The notes: generated by a model not told the origin, from the letters alone. A DNA stretch of 64,000 bases from Myxococcales bacterium (GCA_030652255.1 JAUSAZ010000056.1:62001-126000); one strand, 5' to 3'. Shown: positions 1 to 9,416, counted from the stretch's first letter. Numbers and translations: made by a program.

Positions 1-453
1 CATCAGCGCGATGAAGGGATCGGCGAGGAGGAAGGCCTCGACGGGGTAGGGCATGCGCACCGTGGCGCCGCCGCTGAAGCTCCCGCGAAACTCCGTCCGC
101 ACGAGCAGGAAGAGAAACAGGAACAGGAAGAAGGCCTGCGACACCCGGCGCGAGTTGCGCAGCGCCACGATGATCTTGCGGGCTGGCAGGCCCGAGCCGG
201 GGCGCTTGCGGGGTTTCGTGCGGGCGCGCAGCCACTCCCTCGCGCGGGTGAGGAGACCGGGCTTCGCGGTGACCGCCCCCGCCGACGCCGAGCTCGCCGC
301 GCTCGCGACGGCGGGCGTGACCGCGACCGCCGGCGCCACGAGGTCGCTGGCGATGACCATCGGCGCGGAGGGCGCTGCGGCTCCGTCGAGCGAGGGCACC
401 TCGCCGACCACGCCGAGCCACGGAATGGGCAGCGGCAGCCCGCCGCCGCTCAT
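1..453 (-). CDS. membrane-bound 4Fe-4S polyferredoxin-like protein (3' end outside window)
   Basis: Only the first 151 codons are present; the gene runs off the left edge. The start ATG (453-451) overlaps the stop of the upstream DUF362 gene in an ATGA arrangement, so the two are translationally coupled. The visible part has an Ala/Ser/Pro-rich N-terminus of about 75 residues, a basic stretch, a phenylalanine/leucine membrane segment at about residues 105-117, and then the pattern RTEFRG...MPYPVEAFLLADPF. That pattern (membrane helix, acidic/basic turn, 'PVE.FL..DP') is what I know from NapH/polyferredoxin-type membrane iron-sulfur proteins. The cysteine clusters would lie beyond the window. 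Inferred role: passing electrons at the inner membrane to or from the exported DUF362 protein. Confidence 0.6.
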   Translation of the reverse strand, partial: MSGGGLPLPIPWLGVVGEVPSLDGAAAPSAPMVIASDLVAPAVAVTPAVASAASSASAGAVTAKPGLLTRAREWLRARTKPRKRPGSGLPARKIIVALRNSRRVSQAFFLFLFLFLLVRTEFRGSFSGGATVRMPYPVEAFLLADPFIALM

Positions 454-1547
454 ACGATCACCTGCGTGCGACGCCCGTGATTGAGCGCAAACGCGACCGC
501 CGCCGGGTCTTCCCCATCGGGCACCACCATCGCCCTGCGTTCGACGCTCCCGTCACCGAGCACCGCGACCTCCCTCGGCCGCAGGGTCTGCCAGTTCATC
601 GTGCCGAGGTGCCGCTCCTGGCCCATTCGCAGGTACGGGAGGTTCTCCGGGCGTTGCCCGATGAGGGTGCAGCCGAAGGCGTCGGCCGCCACCTGATCGA
701 TGGTGGCGATCACCGTGTTCATTCGCTGGGTGTCGTCGACGTTGCCGCCCTGCGGGCCGTTTCGCATCATCACCCGGATGCCGTCGACCACGGTCAGCGT
801 CGGTCGCATGAAGGTCGCGAGGTCGGCAATCGACACGTCGATCGACTGATGGAGCCGGTTGCGACGCCCTCCCAGGGTGCCATACCAGTTCTTCATCGCC
901 GCAGTGTATTTCGCGAGGTTGTGGTGCTTGGCGACGGGGCAATTGATGACCTTGTCGGCCTCGATGAGCGTGCGGTACACGGGCCACTCGTCGAGCACCT
1001 CGCCGCCCAGTCGCATGGCGCGAAACCGATGCTCTGCGGGGAGCACGACCTCGGCGCCGACCCGGTGGGCCCGGGCCCAGATGCCGCTGCGCTGGAAGCA
1101 ACGCCCCGGGTCGTTGCAGCTCGCGTCGGTGACGATCACCTTGCGGGCGCCAGCGTCCAGGACCATCCGCACCACCGCCGCGACCACCTCGGGGTTGGTG
1201 TTCGCCGCCTGCATGGGAGTCCGGTCCCAACCGATGTTCGGCTTGACCACCACGATGTCACCGCGAGAGATGAAGCGCGCCATGCCCCCGAGCGCGGCGA
1301 GCGCGTGCTCGACCAGGAGGGTCGGCGCGGTGCCAGAGGTGCCTCGGGCGACGGAGAAGTCGCTCGGCCCCCCGCGGTCGGCGCGGTGATAGTCGCGGAC
1401 CTCCCGCACCCCGGTGGCGCCACCGAGGTTCCATCCCCCGCGGTCGAACGCAAGCTTCGCGGAGAGCCCCGCCCCGCCGAGGACGGCGAGGGCCTTGCCT
1501 CCTCGCAACAAGAGCTCTCGGCGCGTCGGTCGGGGATCGGCACTCAT
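450..1547 (-). CDS. DUF362 domain protein with twin-arginine signal
   Basis: 365 residues. The N-terminus carries a Tat-like signal (TRRELLLRGG followed by a hydrophobic AVLGGAGLSA stretch), so the protein is probably exported folded. The body has the DUF362 layout: VVVKPNIGWDRTP early, then ARKVIVTDASC and INCPVAKHHNLAKYTAAMKN, then VVDGIRVMMRNGP and a C-terminal segment with AADAFGCTLIG. DUF362 proteins are often encoded beside ferredoxins and several bind iron-sulfur clusters; no classical CXXCXXC cluster is visible here. It lies between a DUF6599-like lipoprotein gene (96-nt gap upstream) and a polyferredoxin gene (4-nt overlap). Biochemical function unknown. Confidence 0.8.
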   Translation of the reverse strand: MSADPRPTRRELLLRGGKALAVLGGAGLSAKLAFDRGGWNLGGATGVREVRDYHRADRGGPSDFSVARGTSGTAPTLLVEHALAALGGMARFISRGDIVVVKPNIGWDRTPMQAANTNPEVVAAVVRMVLDAGARKVIVTDASCNDPGRCFQRSGIWARAHRVGAEVVLPAEHRFRAMRLGGEVLDEWPVYRTLIEADKVINCPVAKHHNLAKYTAAMKNWYGTLGGRRNRLHQSIDVSIADLATFMRPTLTVVDGIRVMMRNGPQGGNVDDTQRMNTVIATIDQVAADAFGCTLIGQRPENLPYLRMGQERHLGTMNWQTLRPREVAVLGDGSVERRAMVVPDGEDPAAVAFALNHGRRTQVIV

Positions 1548-1643
1548 GAGGTCCGGGCAATCTACCCGCGCGACCCCACGGGCAGCAACTCGCCGGCCTC
1601 AGTTCGACCCGCGGACACTGTGCAATGGCGCGAGAAATCCGGG

Positions 1644-2690
1644 CTACGGCAGCGCCGCCACCACCGCGCGGAGCCGCCCGCTGCGATCCCCCGCCGGGAG
1701 GGTGGGCAGCTCCGCGGGCGCCGGGCCGGCGACCACCACCACCGTCGACCCCTTGCGCGCCGCCGCGAAGGTGGCCGTGGTGAAGGCCTCGTCGCCGACC
1801 CCCGACACGGCGGTGAGCCCCGCTCCCCGGAACCGCTGGAGCGCCGCGCGGGCCGCCTCGGCAGAGCCACGGCTGAGCACCGCCACCCGATACCGCTGTC
1901 CCCCCGCGGCGGCATAGTGGCCTACCCAGCCCGGCCCGGTCTGATCGACGGCAAGGACGTTGTTGGCCAGATAGGTCGCACCGCCCCAGACCAGCCCCTC
2001 GGTCGGGAGGATCCGGGCCTCGGTCGGCGCGGTCGTCTCGCCAGGAATCGCAGCCGCGACGCGGGCCGCGAGCGCCGGCAGGACGTCCCGGGCCGAACCC
2101 GCGAGCGCGGACTCGTCGGGCTCCTCGGACTCGTCGGCGAGGTTCAGTTGCACGAGATACTGACCACGCCAGAACACCAGCTGGCTGGTGCCGAGAAAAC
2201 CGCCACCCCCCTGGGCGACCGCGTTGGCCTGCATCGAGGCCGGGTCGCGGGAGTCGCTCAACAACATCGAATACTGCCCGAACGCCCCGAGCACCGAGCC
2301 CATGTCGTAGACCTCGGCGCTCACCACCAGCTGGCTGCCGGTCTTCCGATACTCCGTGCGCGCAAACTGCCGCACCCCGTAGCCCACGTACTTCTCCGCG
2401 GCGCCGTCCATGATCTGGAAGAGCTCCGAGGCGCTCGCCAGGCGCACCGCACCCGACTGCGTCCAGCCAGGCACTGCCACGCCCTGCGGGAGAAACCTCG
2501 ACGTCTCGCGGAAGGCCTCCGGCCCCGCCGGCGGGTCGACGGAGGCCGCAGGAGGCGCCCCGGACGGAGCCCGCGCCGTCGGCGAGGCACCAGCCGACGG
2601 GGCCGATGGGGGAGCGGCGCGCCGCGCGGGCGGGTCGCGCCGGCAGGCAGCAGCCATCATGACGATCAGGACGAGGGGGGTACGGTTCAT
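1644..2690 (-). CDS. DUF6599-like lipoprotein
   Basis: 348 residues from ATG 2690. The open frame extends further upstream, but this ATG gives a lipoprotein signal ending in MMAAAC, followed by a Pro/Ala-rich linker to about residue 60. The core contains FQIMDGAAEKYVGYG and VYDMGSVLGAFGQYS, which match my recollection of the DUF6599 family (residue patterns 'IDGaAe.Y..yG' and 'ydM....AFG.ys'). There is an internal repeat: the second half again has a VWGGATYLANNVLA / GGQRYRVAVL segment. It is the first gene of a DUF6599-DUF362-polyferredoxin set, so a periplasmic partner in an uncharacterised redox process is a reasonable guess, no more. Confidence 0.7.
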   Translation of the reverse strand: MNRTPLVLIVMMAAACRRDPPARRAAPPSAPSAGASPTARAPSGAPPAASVDPPAGPEAFRETSRFLPQGVAVPGWTQSGAVRLASASELFQIMDGAAEKYVGYGVRQFARTEYRKTGSQLVVSAEVYDMGSVLGAFGQYSMLLSDSRDPASMQANAVAQGGGGFLGTSQLVFWRGQYLVQLNLADESEEPDESALAGSARDVLPALAARVAAAIPGETTAPTEARILPTEGLVWGGATYLANNVLAVDQTGPGWVGHYAAAGGQRYRVAVLSRGSAEAARAALQRFRGAGLTAVSGVGDEAFTTATFAAARKGSTVVVVAGPAPAELPTLPAGDRSGRLRAVVAALP

Positions 2691-2925
2691 CGCCTCCAAG
2701 GTGATACGGTGGGCGCCGATGCACCCGCAAGCGATCGCTCCGCCCTGGTCGTCGAAGGGCCCACCCGGGCCGCCATGCACGCCGCTGTCGGGGCTTCGGG
2801 GTGGGGTCTGCAAGGATTGCGGGGTCACGCAAAGGGCTTCGGGAGCGATCCCGCGGAGCGGGGATTTCCTGTGTGTTTTCCAGCAACAGGGCGGCGGGGC
2901 ATATCCGTTGCAGCCACGGCGTACC
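2691..2925. promoter_or_regulatory. divergent promoter region between redox and pilus operons
   Basis: 235 bp separate the divergently transcribed DUF6599 gene (minus) and the minor-pilin operon (plus), so both promoters should lie here. An imperfect hairpin (about 2848-2864, TCCCGCGGAGCGGGGA) followed by a T-rich stretch to about 2879 lies 45-80 bp before the pilin start and could act as an attenuator. I found no convincing -35/-10 or -24/-12 pair. Confidence 0.35.
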
Positions 2926-3522
2926 GTGACGCCTCGCGACCACCGCTCCGGATTCTCGCTGCTCGAGCTGATGATCGTCGTGGTGATCATCGGCATCGTG
3001 ACGGCGCTCGCGCTGCCGGGCGTGGCGCAGGCCTCCCGCGAGCGCAGGGTGCAGCAGGCCGCGGTGACGATCCTCGACATCGCCCGTGAGGTGCGCAGCC
3101 GCGCGATGTACCGCGGGCGCGCGCAGACCCTGGTCATCAACCAGGTCGGGGTCGCCCTCCAGCTCGACGCCTATGAGGGCAGCTCGTCGTCCTGTCGGCT
3201 GTCCAACTTCGGCGCCGGCTCGCTCGACCTCAACCAGCGCGTCGCCAACCTCGACCTCACCGAGGCGCGCTTCGTGCGCGACAACCTCGGGGCCACCATC
3301 GCCCTCCCCACGGCGACCACCTACCTGCAGATCTGCTACACGCCCCTCGGGGCGGCGTTCTTCTCGACGACTCCCATCATCACGCCGAGCCAGGCGTGGA
3401 GCAACGACACGAGCGTGCTGGGCATGGGCGGCGTGTTCCAGATCAACGTGTTCCAGACCACCGGCGGGGCGACCCGGCGAATCCTGATCCCCCTCGGGGG
3501 CATGCCGAGGATGCGGACATGA
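2926..3522 (+). CDS. GspH/FimT-family minor pseudopilin
   Basis: 198 residues from GTG 2926. The prepilin cleavage site is VTPRDHRSG|FSLLELM, with E at +5, followed by the hydrophobic IVVVIIGIVTALALPGVAQA helix. The 9-residue leader matches the leaders of the next two genes (10 and 7 residues), which is why I prefer this GTG to TTG 2908 or the far-upstream ATG. The rest is a FimT-like globular part with two cysteines (SSSCRL, LQICYT). First gene of a fimT-pilV-pilW-pilX-pilY1 operon; the product should be a low-abundance subunit at the pilus tip, processed by PilD. The next start overlaps its stop (ATGA). Confidence 0.85.
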   Translation: MTPRDHRSGFSLLELMIVVVIIGIVTALALPGVAQASRERRVQQAAVTILDIAREVRSRAMYRGRAQTLVINQVGVALQLDAYEGSSSSCRLSNFGAGSLDLNQRVANLDLTEARFVRDNLGATIALPTATTYLQICYTPLGAAFFSTTPIITPSQAWSNDTSVLGMGGVFQINVFQTTGGATRRILIPLGGMPRMRT

Positions 3523-4115
3523 GGCGCACCCGCACCGCGCAGGCGGGCTACACGATGGTCGAGGTGCTCGCGGCGATGGGCGTGCTGGGCACCGGTCTGC
3601 TGGGCATCATCGCGATGCAGAGCACCGCGGTGAACGCCAACCAGCGCGCCCAGGAGATCACGATGGCGACCAACCTCGCCCGTCGCTGGCAGGATCGCCT
3701 CCGTCGTGACTCCTATCAATGGACGTCGCCGTCGCAGACCAACCCGGTGAGCAACCTCCCGGCGACCTGGTATCTCGCCCGCCTCGGGACGGGCGTCACC
3801 ACCGACTGGTACGTCCCCGATCCTCCCGCGGCGACCGTCGCCGGGCTCACCGAGACCGCGGCCTTCGACTACTTCGGCAACGACGTCCCCACGCTGGGCG
3901 CCAACGCCTACTACTGCACGCAGGTGCGGCTCACGTCGCTCATCCCCAACCAGCTCATCCGCGCCGAGGTCCGCATCTGGTGGTATCGCCAGGGCGGCAT
4001 CCGCCCGCCGACCTATGGCGACTGCGCGCGTGCGGCCACCGTGGCGGTGAGCTCCGACACCACCAACATCCGATCGGTCTACGTGAGCCAGACCATCCAG
4101 AGGCACGACTCATGA
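3519..4115 (+). CDS. pilV: PilV-like minor pilin
   Basis: 198 residues. The short basic leader MRRTRTAQAG is followed by the processing site G|YTMVEVLAAMGVLGTGLLG, the typical PilV N-terminus with E at +5. The start ATG overlaps the FimT stop by 4 nt and its own stop overlaps the next ATG by 4 nt. The C-terminal domain carries VEVLAA...LARRWQDRLRRD and a later YYCTQVRLTS segment. Expected role: part of the minor pilin complex that primes pilus assembly and carries PilY1. The symbol is by family and operon position; sequence similarity among PilV proteins is low beyond the N-terminus. Confidence 0.8.
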   Translation: MRRTRTAQAGYTMVEVLAAMGVLGTGLLGIIAMQSTAVNANQRAQEITMATNLARRWQDRLRRDSYQWTSPSQTNPVSNLPATWYLARLGTGVTTDWYVPDPPAATVAGLTETAAFDYFGNDVPTLGANAYYCTQVRLTSLIPNQLIRAEVRIWWYRQGGIRPPTYGDCARAATVAVSSDTTNIRSVYVSQTIQRHDS

Positions 4116-5320
4116 GGCACGCGCAGCGGGGCTACACCCTCGTCGAGCTCCTGGTGTCGATCCTCCTCACGTCCATCGTGGTCTCGGCCCTCTACGCGGT
4201 TTCGCGCACCGCGACGGAGACCTTCAATCAACAGCAGCGCACGGCGGAGATGCAGCTCCGGCTGCGCTTCGCGATGGAGCAGCTCCGCGCCGACGTCTCG
4301 CGGGCGGGCTACATGTCCACGCCCAACAGCGTGACCGACACCCGCGTGTGCCCGCGCCCGACCACGCCCTATCAGGGGCTGGAGATCACCCGCACGACGC
4401 CCAACCCGACGCTGCTGCCGGGTGACAACGCCTTCATCAATCCGGTCACCCTGCGCATGACCGGCAACTATGCCTCGGCCGACGAGTACACGGTCGCGGG
4501 GGTCTCGGGCTCGACCGTCTCGCTCCAGAACCAGTCGCCCCAGTGGGCGCGGGTGCAGAGCCAGGGTGAGTTCGACCGCATCTTCGGGACGGCGATGTCC
4601 CCGCGGCTCATCCGCATCATGAGCACGTCGGGGCAGATGCAGTTCGCGGTGTCGATGGGCGGCACCTGGGTCAACTCGAGCTCCACCGGGCTTCCGACGC
4701 TGCTCTTGACCACCGCGCCACTGGTGCAGGGCGCCGGCGCGAGCGCGAGCTCCGCGGGCGCAGGCTGCGGCCTCGCCGGGCTCGGGGTGGGCGCCACGGT
4801 CGCCCCGATGATGATGATCGAGTACCAGATCGGCTCCCTGGCGGCGCGGCTAGTGGAGCTGTACCCCACGGAGACCGCCGCGCGCGCCGCGAAGACCGAC
4901 CTCATCCGGCGTGAGTTCGACCTGCGCCCCGGTCCGGAGGAGATCACCACCGCCGCCCGCCTCGTGGGCGAGTACGCCGTCGACCTCGACGCCACCATCG
5001 CCTACGACCTCGGCAACCCCGCCAACGCGATCGTGGCGCAGCCCGCGATGCGCACCTTCGCGTTCGGGGACTCCAACATCACCACGCTCGCGGGAACCGT
5101 CTCGAACAGCGCCTCGCGCCCGCAGCAGGTGCGCTCGGTCATCGTTCGGCTGTCCGTTCGCGATCGTGAGCAGGAGCCGACCTTCGGCTGGGTGGCCCGA
5201 GGCGCCGCGGCGCCGCTCACCCGCTTCCGGGTGTTCGACAACCGCACCGGCGCCGCGCGGGTGCGGTCGCTCATCACGGAGATCGCGGTCCCCAACCTCG
5301 CGATCCGCAACCTCCGTTGA
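4112..5320 (+). CDS. pilW: PilW-like minor pilin
   Basis: 402 residues. Leader MRHAQRG, then G|YTLVELLVSILLTSIVVSA, a class III prepilin N-terminus. A coiled segment (QQQRTAEMQLRLRFAMEQLRAD) follows, as in PilW. The long globular part fits PilW (about 270-400 residues) and includes DEYTVAGVSGSTVSL and a C-terminal SVIVRLSVRDREQEP strand region. It is coupled to pilV by ATGA overlap and sits directly before the PilX gene. Predicted to act in the inner-membrane/periplasmic initiation complex of the type IV pilus. Confidence 0.8.
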   Translation: MRHAQRGYTLVELLVSILLTSIVVSALYAVSRTATETFNQQQRTAEMQLRLRFAMEQLRADVSRAGYMSTPNSVTDTRVCPRPTTPYQGLEITRTTPNPTLLPGDNAFINPVTLRMTGNYASADEYTVAGVSGSTVSLQNQSPQWARVQSQGEFDRIFGTAMSPRLIRIMSTSGQMQFAVSMGGTWVNSSSTGLPTLLLTTAPLVQGAGASASSAGAGCGLAGLGVGATVAPMMMIEYQIGSLAARLVELYPTETAARAAKTDLIRREFDLRPGPEEITTAARLVGEYAVDLDATIAYDLGNPANAIVAQPAMRTFAFGDSNITTLAGTVSNSASRPQQVRSVIVRLSVRDREQEPTFGWVARGAAAPLTRFRVFDNRTGAARVRSLITEIAVPNLAIRNLR

Positions 5321-5340
5321 TCTCAATGCACAGGAGTCCG

Positions 5341-6006
5341 ATGACGCACACGACGAGAAGGAGACAGGGGAGGGCGCGGCGCCGGGAGCGCGGCGTCGCC
5401 ATGTTCGTCGTGATGATGCTGCTGATGATGGTGAGCGCCGCGGGGGTGTTCGTGACCCGCTCTTCGGCGATGGAGATCCGGTCGTCCGGGTATGTTCGCC
5501 AGTCGGCGCAGACCCACTACGTCGCCGAGGCCGGCGCGTCCTCGGTGATGACCCGCCTGCGCACCGCGTGCGGCGCGTACTTCAGCTCCAACATGCGGGT
5601 GCAGGCCCTCACCGGGTTGCCCGGCTGCCCGACCATCACCACCTCGCGGGGGCCGATCACCCCGCCCTGCTACATCTTCTACCTGACCGACTTCGACGTG
5701 ATCACGAGCCCGCAGACGCTGTTCTCCGGGGCGACGGGCACCGGCGTCAGTCGCACGGCAGGCTCCTTCGGCCCGGGCGGCCTGTCACCGCGCTTCCAGG
5801 TGCGCGTGACCGAGCTCGGCGCCGACACCTCTCCGCAGCGTGGCACCGACGTCAGCGATCCCAGCCTCGTCGTGCTCCCGGTCCGCCTGTTGGTGGAGTC
5901 CGAGGGGACCACCGAGCTTGATTCGACCCTCTACGGTACCGACACCACCAACGTCGCGCGCGGGACGGAGACGCTCCGCGCCATCACGGTGATCCCATGC
6001 AACTGA
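5341..6006 (+). CDS. pilX: PilX-like minor pilin
   Basis: 221 residues from ATG 5341, chosen because AGGAG (5332-5336) lies 4 nt upstream; TTG 5317 and ATG 5326 are also in frame. A strongly basic N-terminus (TTRRRQGRARRRERG) is followed by G|VAMFVVMMLLMMVSAAGVF, then ITHYVAEAGAS-like sequence (QTHYVAEAGASS), the usual PilX N-terminal pattern; E at +5 is absent, as is common in PilX. Its last 10 bp overlap the pilY1 start. Role inferred from family: minor pilin at the pilus tip, partner of PilY1. Confidence 0.8.
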   Translation: MTHTTRRRQGRARRRERGVAMFVVMMLLMMVSAAGVFVTRSSAMEIRSSGYVRQSAQTHYVAEAGASSVMTRLRTACGAYFSSNMRVQALTGLPGCPTITTSRGPITPPCYIFYLTDFDVITSPQTLFSGATGTGVSRTAGSFGPGGLSPRFQVRVTELGADTSPQRGTDVSDPSLVVLPVRLLVESEGTTELDSTLYGTDTTNVARGTETLRAITVIPCN

Positions 6007-9000
6007 ACCGCACGCGACTCGGAGCCATCGCCTTCCTGGCCTCGGGTTGGCTCCTGTCCCCGTACGCCGCCCACGCCCAGGGCGTCCCGGGCGACGTCCG
6101 GCTCATCCGCCCCAACATCATGGTGCTCCTCGACACGTCGGGGTCGATGGAGTTTCGCACCAACATCGCCAACAACTTCTGCACGGGAGCCACCGGCGGC
6201 CCCTGCAGCCGTTGCTCCAACGGCGCGTCGATGTGCGACCCGACCTGCCCGGTCGACGAGCGCCAGAACCGCTGGACGACCGCGATCGAGGTGCTCACGG
6301 GCTCGATCAACACGCCGTCGTGCGTCGAGACCGATCGGCTGACGTCGGACTTCAACTACGACTTCCGGTACCCGTACTCACACCACCAGCCGCTCTCCAA
6401 CGGCGTCCCGCTGCACCGCATGGGCGCCTCGCAGCAGAACAACGGCATCCTCGACGTCTATTACGACCGCGTCCGCTTCGGCCTGATGACCTTCGACAAC
6501 GACATCCATCTTGGCATCAATGCCTATGACGGAATGTTCTCATATGGCGACAACCGGATCTATCGCCCGGTCCCGGCCTGCCCCCCGACCCCGGTGAACC
6601 TCGGCGCCAAGCGCGCATCGGTCGACAACAACGTCGCGGACATCGTGCCTGGCGGCCTCATCTCGGTCGGTCCCTCGAGCGCCGACACGGCGACCCTGGA
6701 GCTCATCAACCGCCGGGTGCAGGAGACCGTCACGGGCCGGCCCGCCGGCCCGGGGCCGGTCACGGAGGTTCCAGGCGTGCGGCCCTTCGGCACCACGCCC
6801 ATCGCGGCCTTCCTCGACGACGCCCTCACCTACTGGACCACCCACCCCGACGTCATCGACGGATCGTCGGGCGGCACGGGCGACCCCTATTTCAACTGCC
6901 GCACCCGGGCGAACATCCTCATCACCGACGGCGCCCCGACGGACTTCCGCCCCTCCTGCGTGATGGGCACCTGCCCGTACGCTCCGGCCTCGCAGACCGC
7001 GATGACCATGGCCATGCCGACCCCCGCCGGGCCCGGCGTGAAGACCTACGTGCTCGCGTTCAACGGGAGCGACCCGGAGGCCGTCAACACGCTCGAGCCC
7101 ATCGCGGTCGCGGGCAACACGCCGCGCGTCTACTACGCGAACGACCGCCCGGCCTTCGCGGCGGCCCTCTCGGCGATCATCGACACGATCACCTCACAGA
7201 CCTCCACCCGCACGCCGCCCGTGTTCGGCGAGGCTGGCGCGACGTCCGCCGCCGGCACCTCGCAGTACCAGTTCAACGCCTCCTTCAACGTCGTCCCGGG
7301 CCAGCCCTGGGCGGGCGGGCTGTCGCGCACCCGCACGGTCTGCCAGGCGCCCTCCGGCGGCGGCGCACCGGTTCCGACGCAGGTCGACACCGACCCGGCG
7401 GCGGGCGACGACTTCGCGTTCAATCTCCGTCGCGCGACCCGCGACAGCAACGGCTGGGGCTCGCGCTACCTGTGGACCTACGTTCCCTCGGGCGCCACGA
7501 CCTCGACGGTGATGCGTGGCACCCTGATCAACGGGATGACCTCCGGGCTCGGCTCGTCGGTCGAGCTCACGCCCAGCATCCTCCCGTCGCTCTTCAACTA
7601 CAGCTCCTCGGCGGAGGTCACCACCCTGCTCGGGTGGCTCCGCGGTGACATCGGCACCCTCCGGGAGACCCGTCCCCTCGGCGACATCTTCCGCTCGACG
7701 CCCGCCTACGTTCCGGCCCCGCGGGTCAACCTCCCCGATCAGACCTTCCTCGCCTATCGCCAGCGGACGCTGCCGATCGCGGGGCGTCGGCGCTCGGCGG
7801 TCACCGTCGGCACGCGCGAGCCGATGATCTATGTCGGCAGCAACGACGGCGTGCTCCACGCCTTCAACGCCGACACCGGCGAAGAGGCCTGGGGCTTCGT
7901 GCCCCCGTACCTCGTGCCCAACCTCCGCAACGGATATCCCAACACCCGCACCCAGGGCGTCGACGGCACCCCGGTGGTGAAGGAGATCTATTACGAGCGC
8001 TCCAACGCGTCGCTGACGGACGACACCAACTGGCACACCGTGCTGGTCGTCGGCCTGCGGGCGGGCGGCGGGGCGTACGTCGGCCTCGACGTCACCGACC
8101 CGTACAACCCCCAGTTCCTGTGGCAGTTCACCGACCACGACCTCCAGGTCTCCTCGGGGACGCCTGCCATCGGCACCATCTACTACTCGCCCAACGGCGG
8201 CACCCCGGTCGAGCGCGCCGTCGCCTTCCTCCCGGGCGGCGCGGGCGAGCTCTCCGGTGCCTGCACGCCCACCGCCGCGCCGCGGCTGGTCCGCCCCAAC
8301 ACCCTCATGGGCGGCTGGTCGGGCGGGCGCGGCGTCCGGCGCCCGTATGTCCGCTGCTGGCAGGGCAACCAGGGCCGCTTCTTCTACGTGGTCGACCTCA
8401 AGACCGGCGCGCTCATCCGCAAGATCGGCGCGGCCCCGTCGGCGATCCCGTACGACCCGTCGACGCCGATGATGGCCATCGCGACGAGCCCGCAGCCGAC
8501 GCACTCCCCCATCGTCGGCGCGCCTGCGCTCTACAACGGCCTGGCGGGCGTCGTGACCACCCGCGCGTACGTCGGCGACGCGGATGGCTCCCTCTGGCGG
8601 GTCGACCTGTCGAGCTCCAACCCCGCCAACTGGTGGATGGCCGACGCGTTCGACCTCTTCTGGGACCGTGGGTACAACAGCGGCCAGCCGATCATCGAGC
8701 GCCCGGTGACGAGCGTCGACGAGATGGGACGCACCGTCATCGCGTTCGGCTCGGGCGACACCGACCTGCTCGAGGGCACCGACGAGAACCGCGTGGCGTC
8801 CATCATCGAGTCCACGCAGACCGACGCGGCGGGCACCTCGACGGGCATCAACATCGAGGAGGCCTGGGGCATCCGCCCTGGTCCCCAGACCGTCGATCGC
8901 GACTTCCTTGCGGGCGAGCGCCTCACCGGCGCGATGACCCTCTTCAACAACGTCCTGTACTTCGGCACCTTCGCGCCCCGGGTCGGCACCGATCCGTGCG

Positions 9001-9416
9001 AGATCGGCGCTGCCCGCCTGTGGGGCGTCGACCTGACGCGCAACGACCCGTCGGGCTCGACGTACCCCCAGGGCAGGCTCGACCGCGACGGCGATCCGAT
9101 GACCACGGCGGACGTCGTGCGGGTCACCCGCGATCTCAACAACAACGGCAGCGAAGCCGACGATGCCAACAGCCTCCTGTTCGGCGTGGCCGTCGCCCGC
9201 CGCCCGAACTGCAACGTGAGCGCGACGGTGGTCGATCCCCTCACGGGCTCGCCCCGCACCTTCGTCAGCTCGACCTCGGGCGGCGAGTATCGCCTCGTCC
9301 TCCAGATCGCGCAGACCGGCATGACGGGCGGCACCCGCACCGCGACCTTCACCCGCTCGCTGCCGGCCCCGATCATCCCCTCGCGCATCGACTCGGTCGC
9401 GACCGTCTTCGAGTGA
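5997..9416 (+). CDS. pilY1: PilY1-like pilus tip protein with VWA and C-terminal propeller
   Basis: 1139 residues. A signal peptide ends near PYAAHAQG. A von Willebrand A-like region starts at about residue 38 with IMVLLDTSGSMEF (MIDAS DxSxS) and includes ILITDGAP near residue 305. From about residue 600 comes the PilY1 propeller signature (YVGSNDGVLHAFNADTGEE, WGFVPPYLVPNL, VVGLRAGGGAYVGLDVTDP). An aspartate/asparagine-rich stretch near 1045-1060 (DRDGDP...DLNNNGSEADD) could bind calcium, as the Pseudomonas PilY1 loop does. Many paired cysteines occur in the N-terminal third. Role: pilus-tip adhesin/mechanosensor that also controls extension and retraction. The start overlaps pilX by 10 bp. 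Confidence 0.9.
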   Translation: MQLNRTRLGAIAFLASGWLLSPYAAHAQGVPGDVRLIRPNIMVLLDTSGSMEFRTNIANNFCTGATGGPCSRCSNGASMCDPTCPVDERQNRWTTAIEVLTGSINTPSCVETDRLTSDFNYDFRYPYSHHQPLSNGVPLHRMGASQQNNGILDVYYDRVRFGLMTFDNDIHLGINAYDGMFSYGDNRIYRPVPACPPTPVNLGAKRASVDNNVADIVPGGLISVGPSSADTATLELINRRVQETVTGRPAGPGPVTEVPGVRPFGTTPIAAFLDDALTYWTTHPDVIDGSSGGTGDPYFNCRTRANILITDGAPTDFRPSCVMGTCPYAPASQTAMTMAMPTPAGPGVKTYVLAFNGSDPEAVNTLEPIAVAGNTPRVYYANDRPAFAAALSAIIDTITSQTSTRTPPVFGEAGATSAAGTSQYQFNASFNVVPGQPWAGGLSRTRTVCQAPSGGGAPVPTQVDTDPAAGDDFAFNLRRATRDSNGWGSRYLWTYVPSGATTSTVMRGTLINGMTSGLGSSVELTPSILPSLFNYSSSAEVTTLLGWLRGDIGTLRETRPLGDIFRSTPAYVPAPRVNLPDQTFLAYRQRTLPIAGRRRSAVTVGTREPMIYVGSNDGVLHAFNADTGEEAWGFVPPYLVPNLRNGYPNTRTQGVDGTPVVKEIYYERSNASLTDDTNWHTVLVVGLRAGGGAYVGLDVTDPYNPQFLWQFTDHDLQVSSGTPAIGTIYYSPNGGTPVERAVAFLPGGAGELSGACTPTAAPRLVRPNTLMGGWSGGRGVRRPYVRCWQGNQGRFFYVVDLKTGALIRKIGAAPSAIPYDPSTPMMAIATSPQPTHSPIVGAPALYNGLAGVVTTRAYVGDADGSLWRVDLSSSNPANWWMADAFDLFWDRGYNSGQPIIERPVTSVDEMGRTVIAFGSGDTDLLEGTDENRVASIIESTQTDAAGTSTGINIEEAWGIRPGPQTVDRDFLAGERLTGAMTLFNNVLYFGTFAPRVGTDPCEIGAARLWGVDLTRNDPSGSTYPQGRLDRDGDPMTTADVVRVTRDLNNNGSEADDANSLLFGVAVARRPNCNVSATVVDPLTGSPRTFVSSTSGGEYRLVLQIAQTGMTGGTRTATFTRSLPAPIIPSRIDSVATVFE

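Noticed and set aside
2821..2850. GTCACGCAAAGGGCTTCGG resembles the core of a c-di-GMP-I (GEMM) riboswitch upstream of the pilin operon
   Set aside because: The second conserved half (GAAA-type loop and GGGACGCAAAGC segment) and the P3 stem are not found nearby, so the likeness is only partial.
2846..2880. Intrinsic terminator ahead of the pilin operon
   Set aside because: The stem is imperfect and the following stretch is only partly T; kept as a weak note in the intergenic entry.
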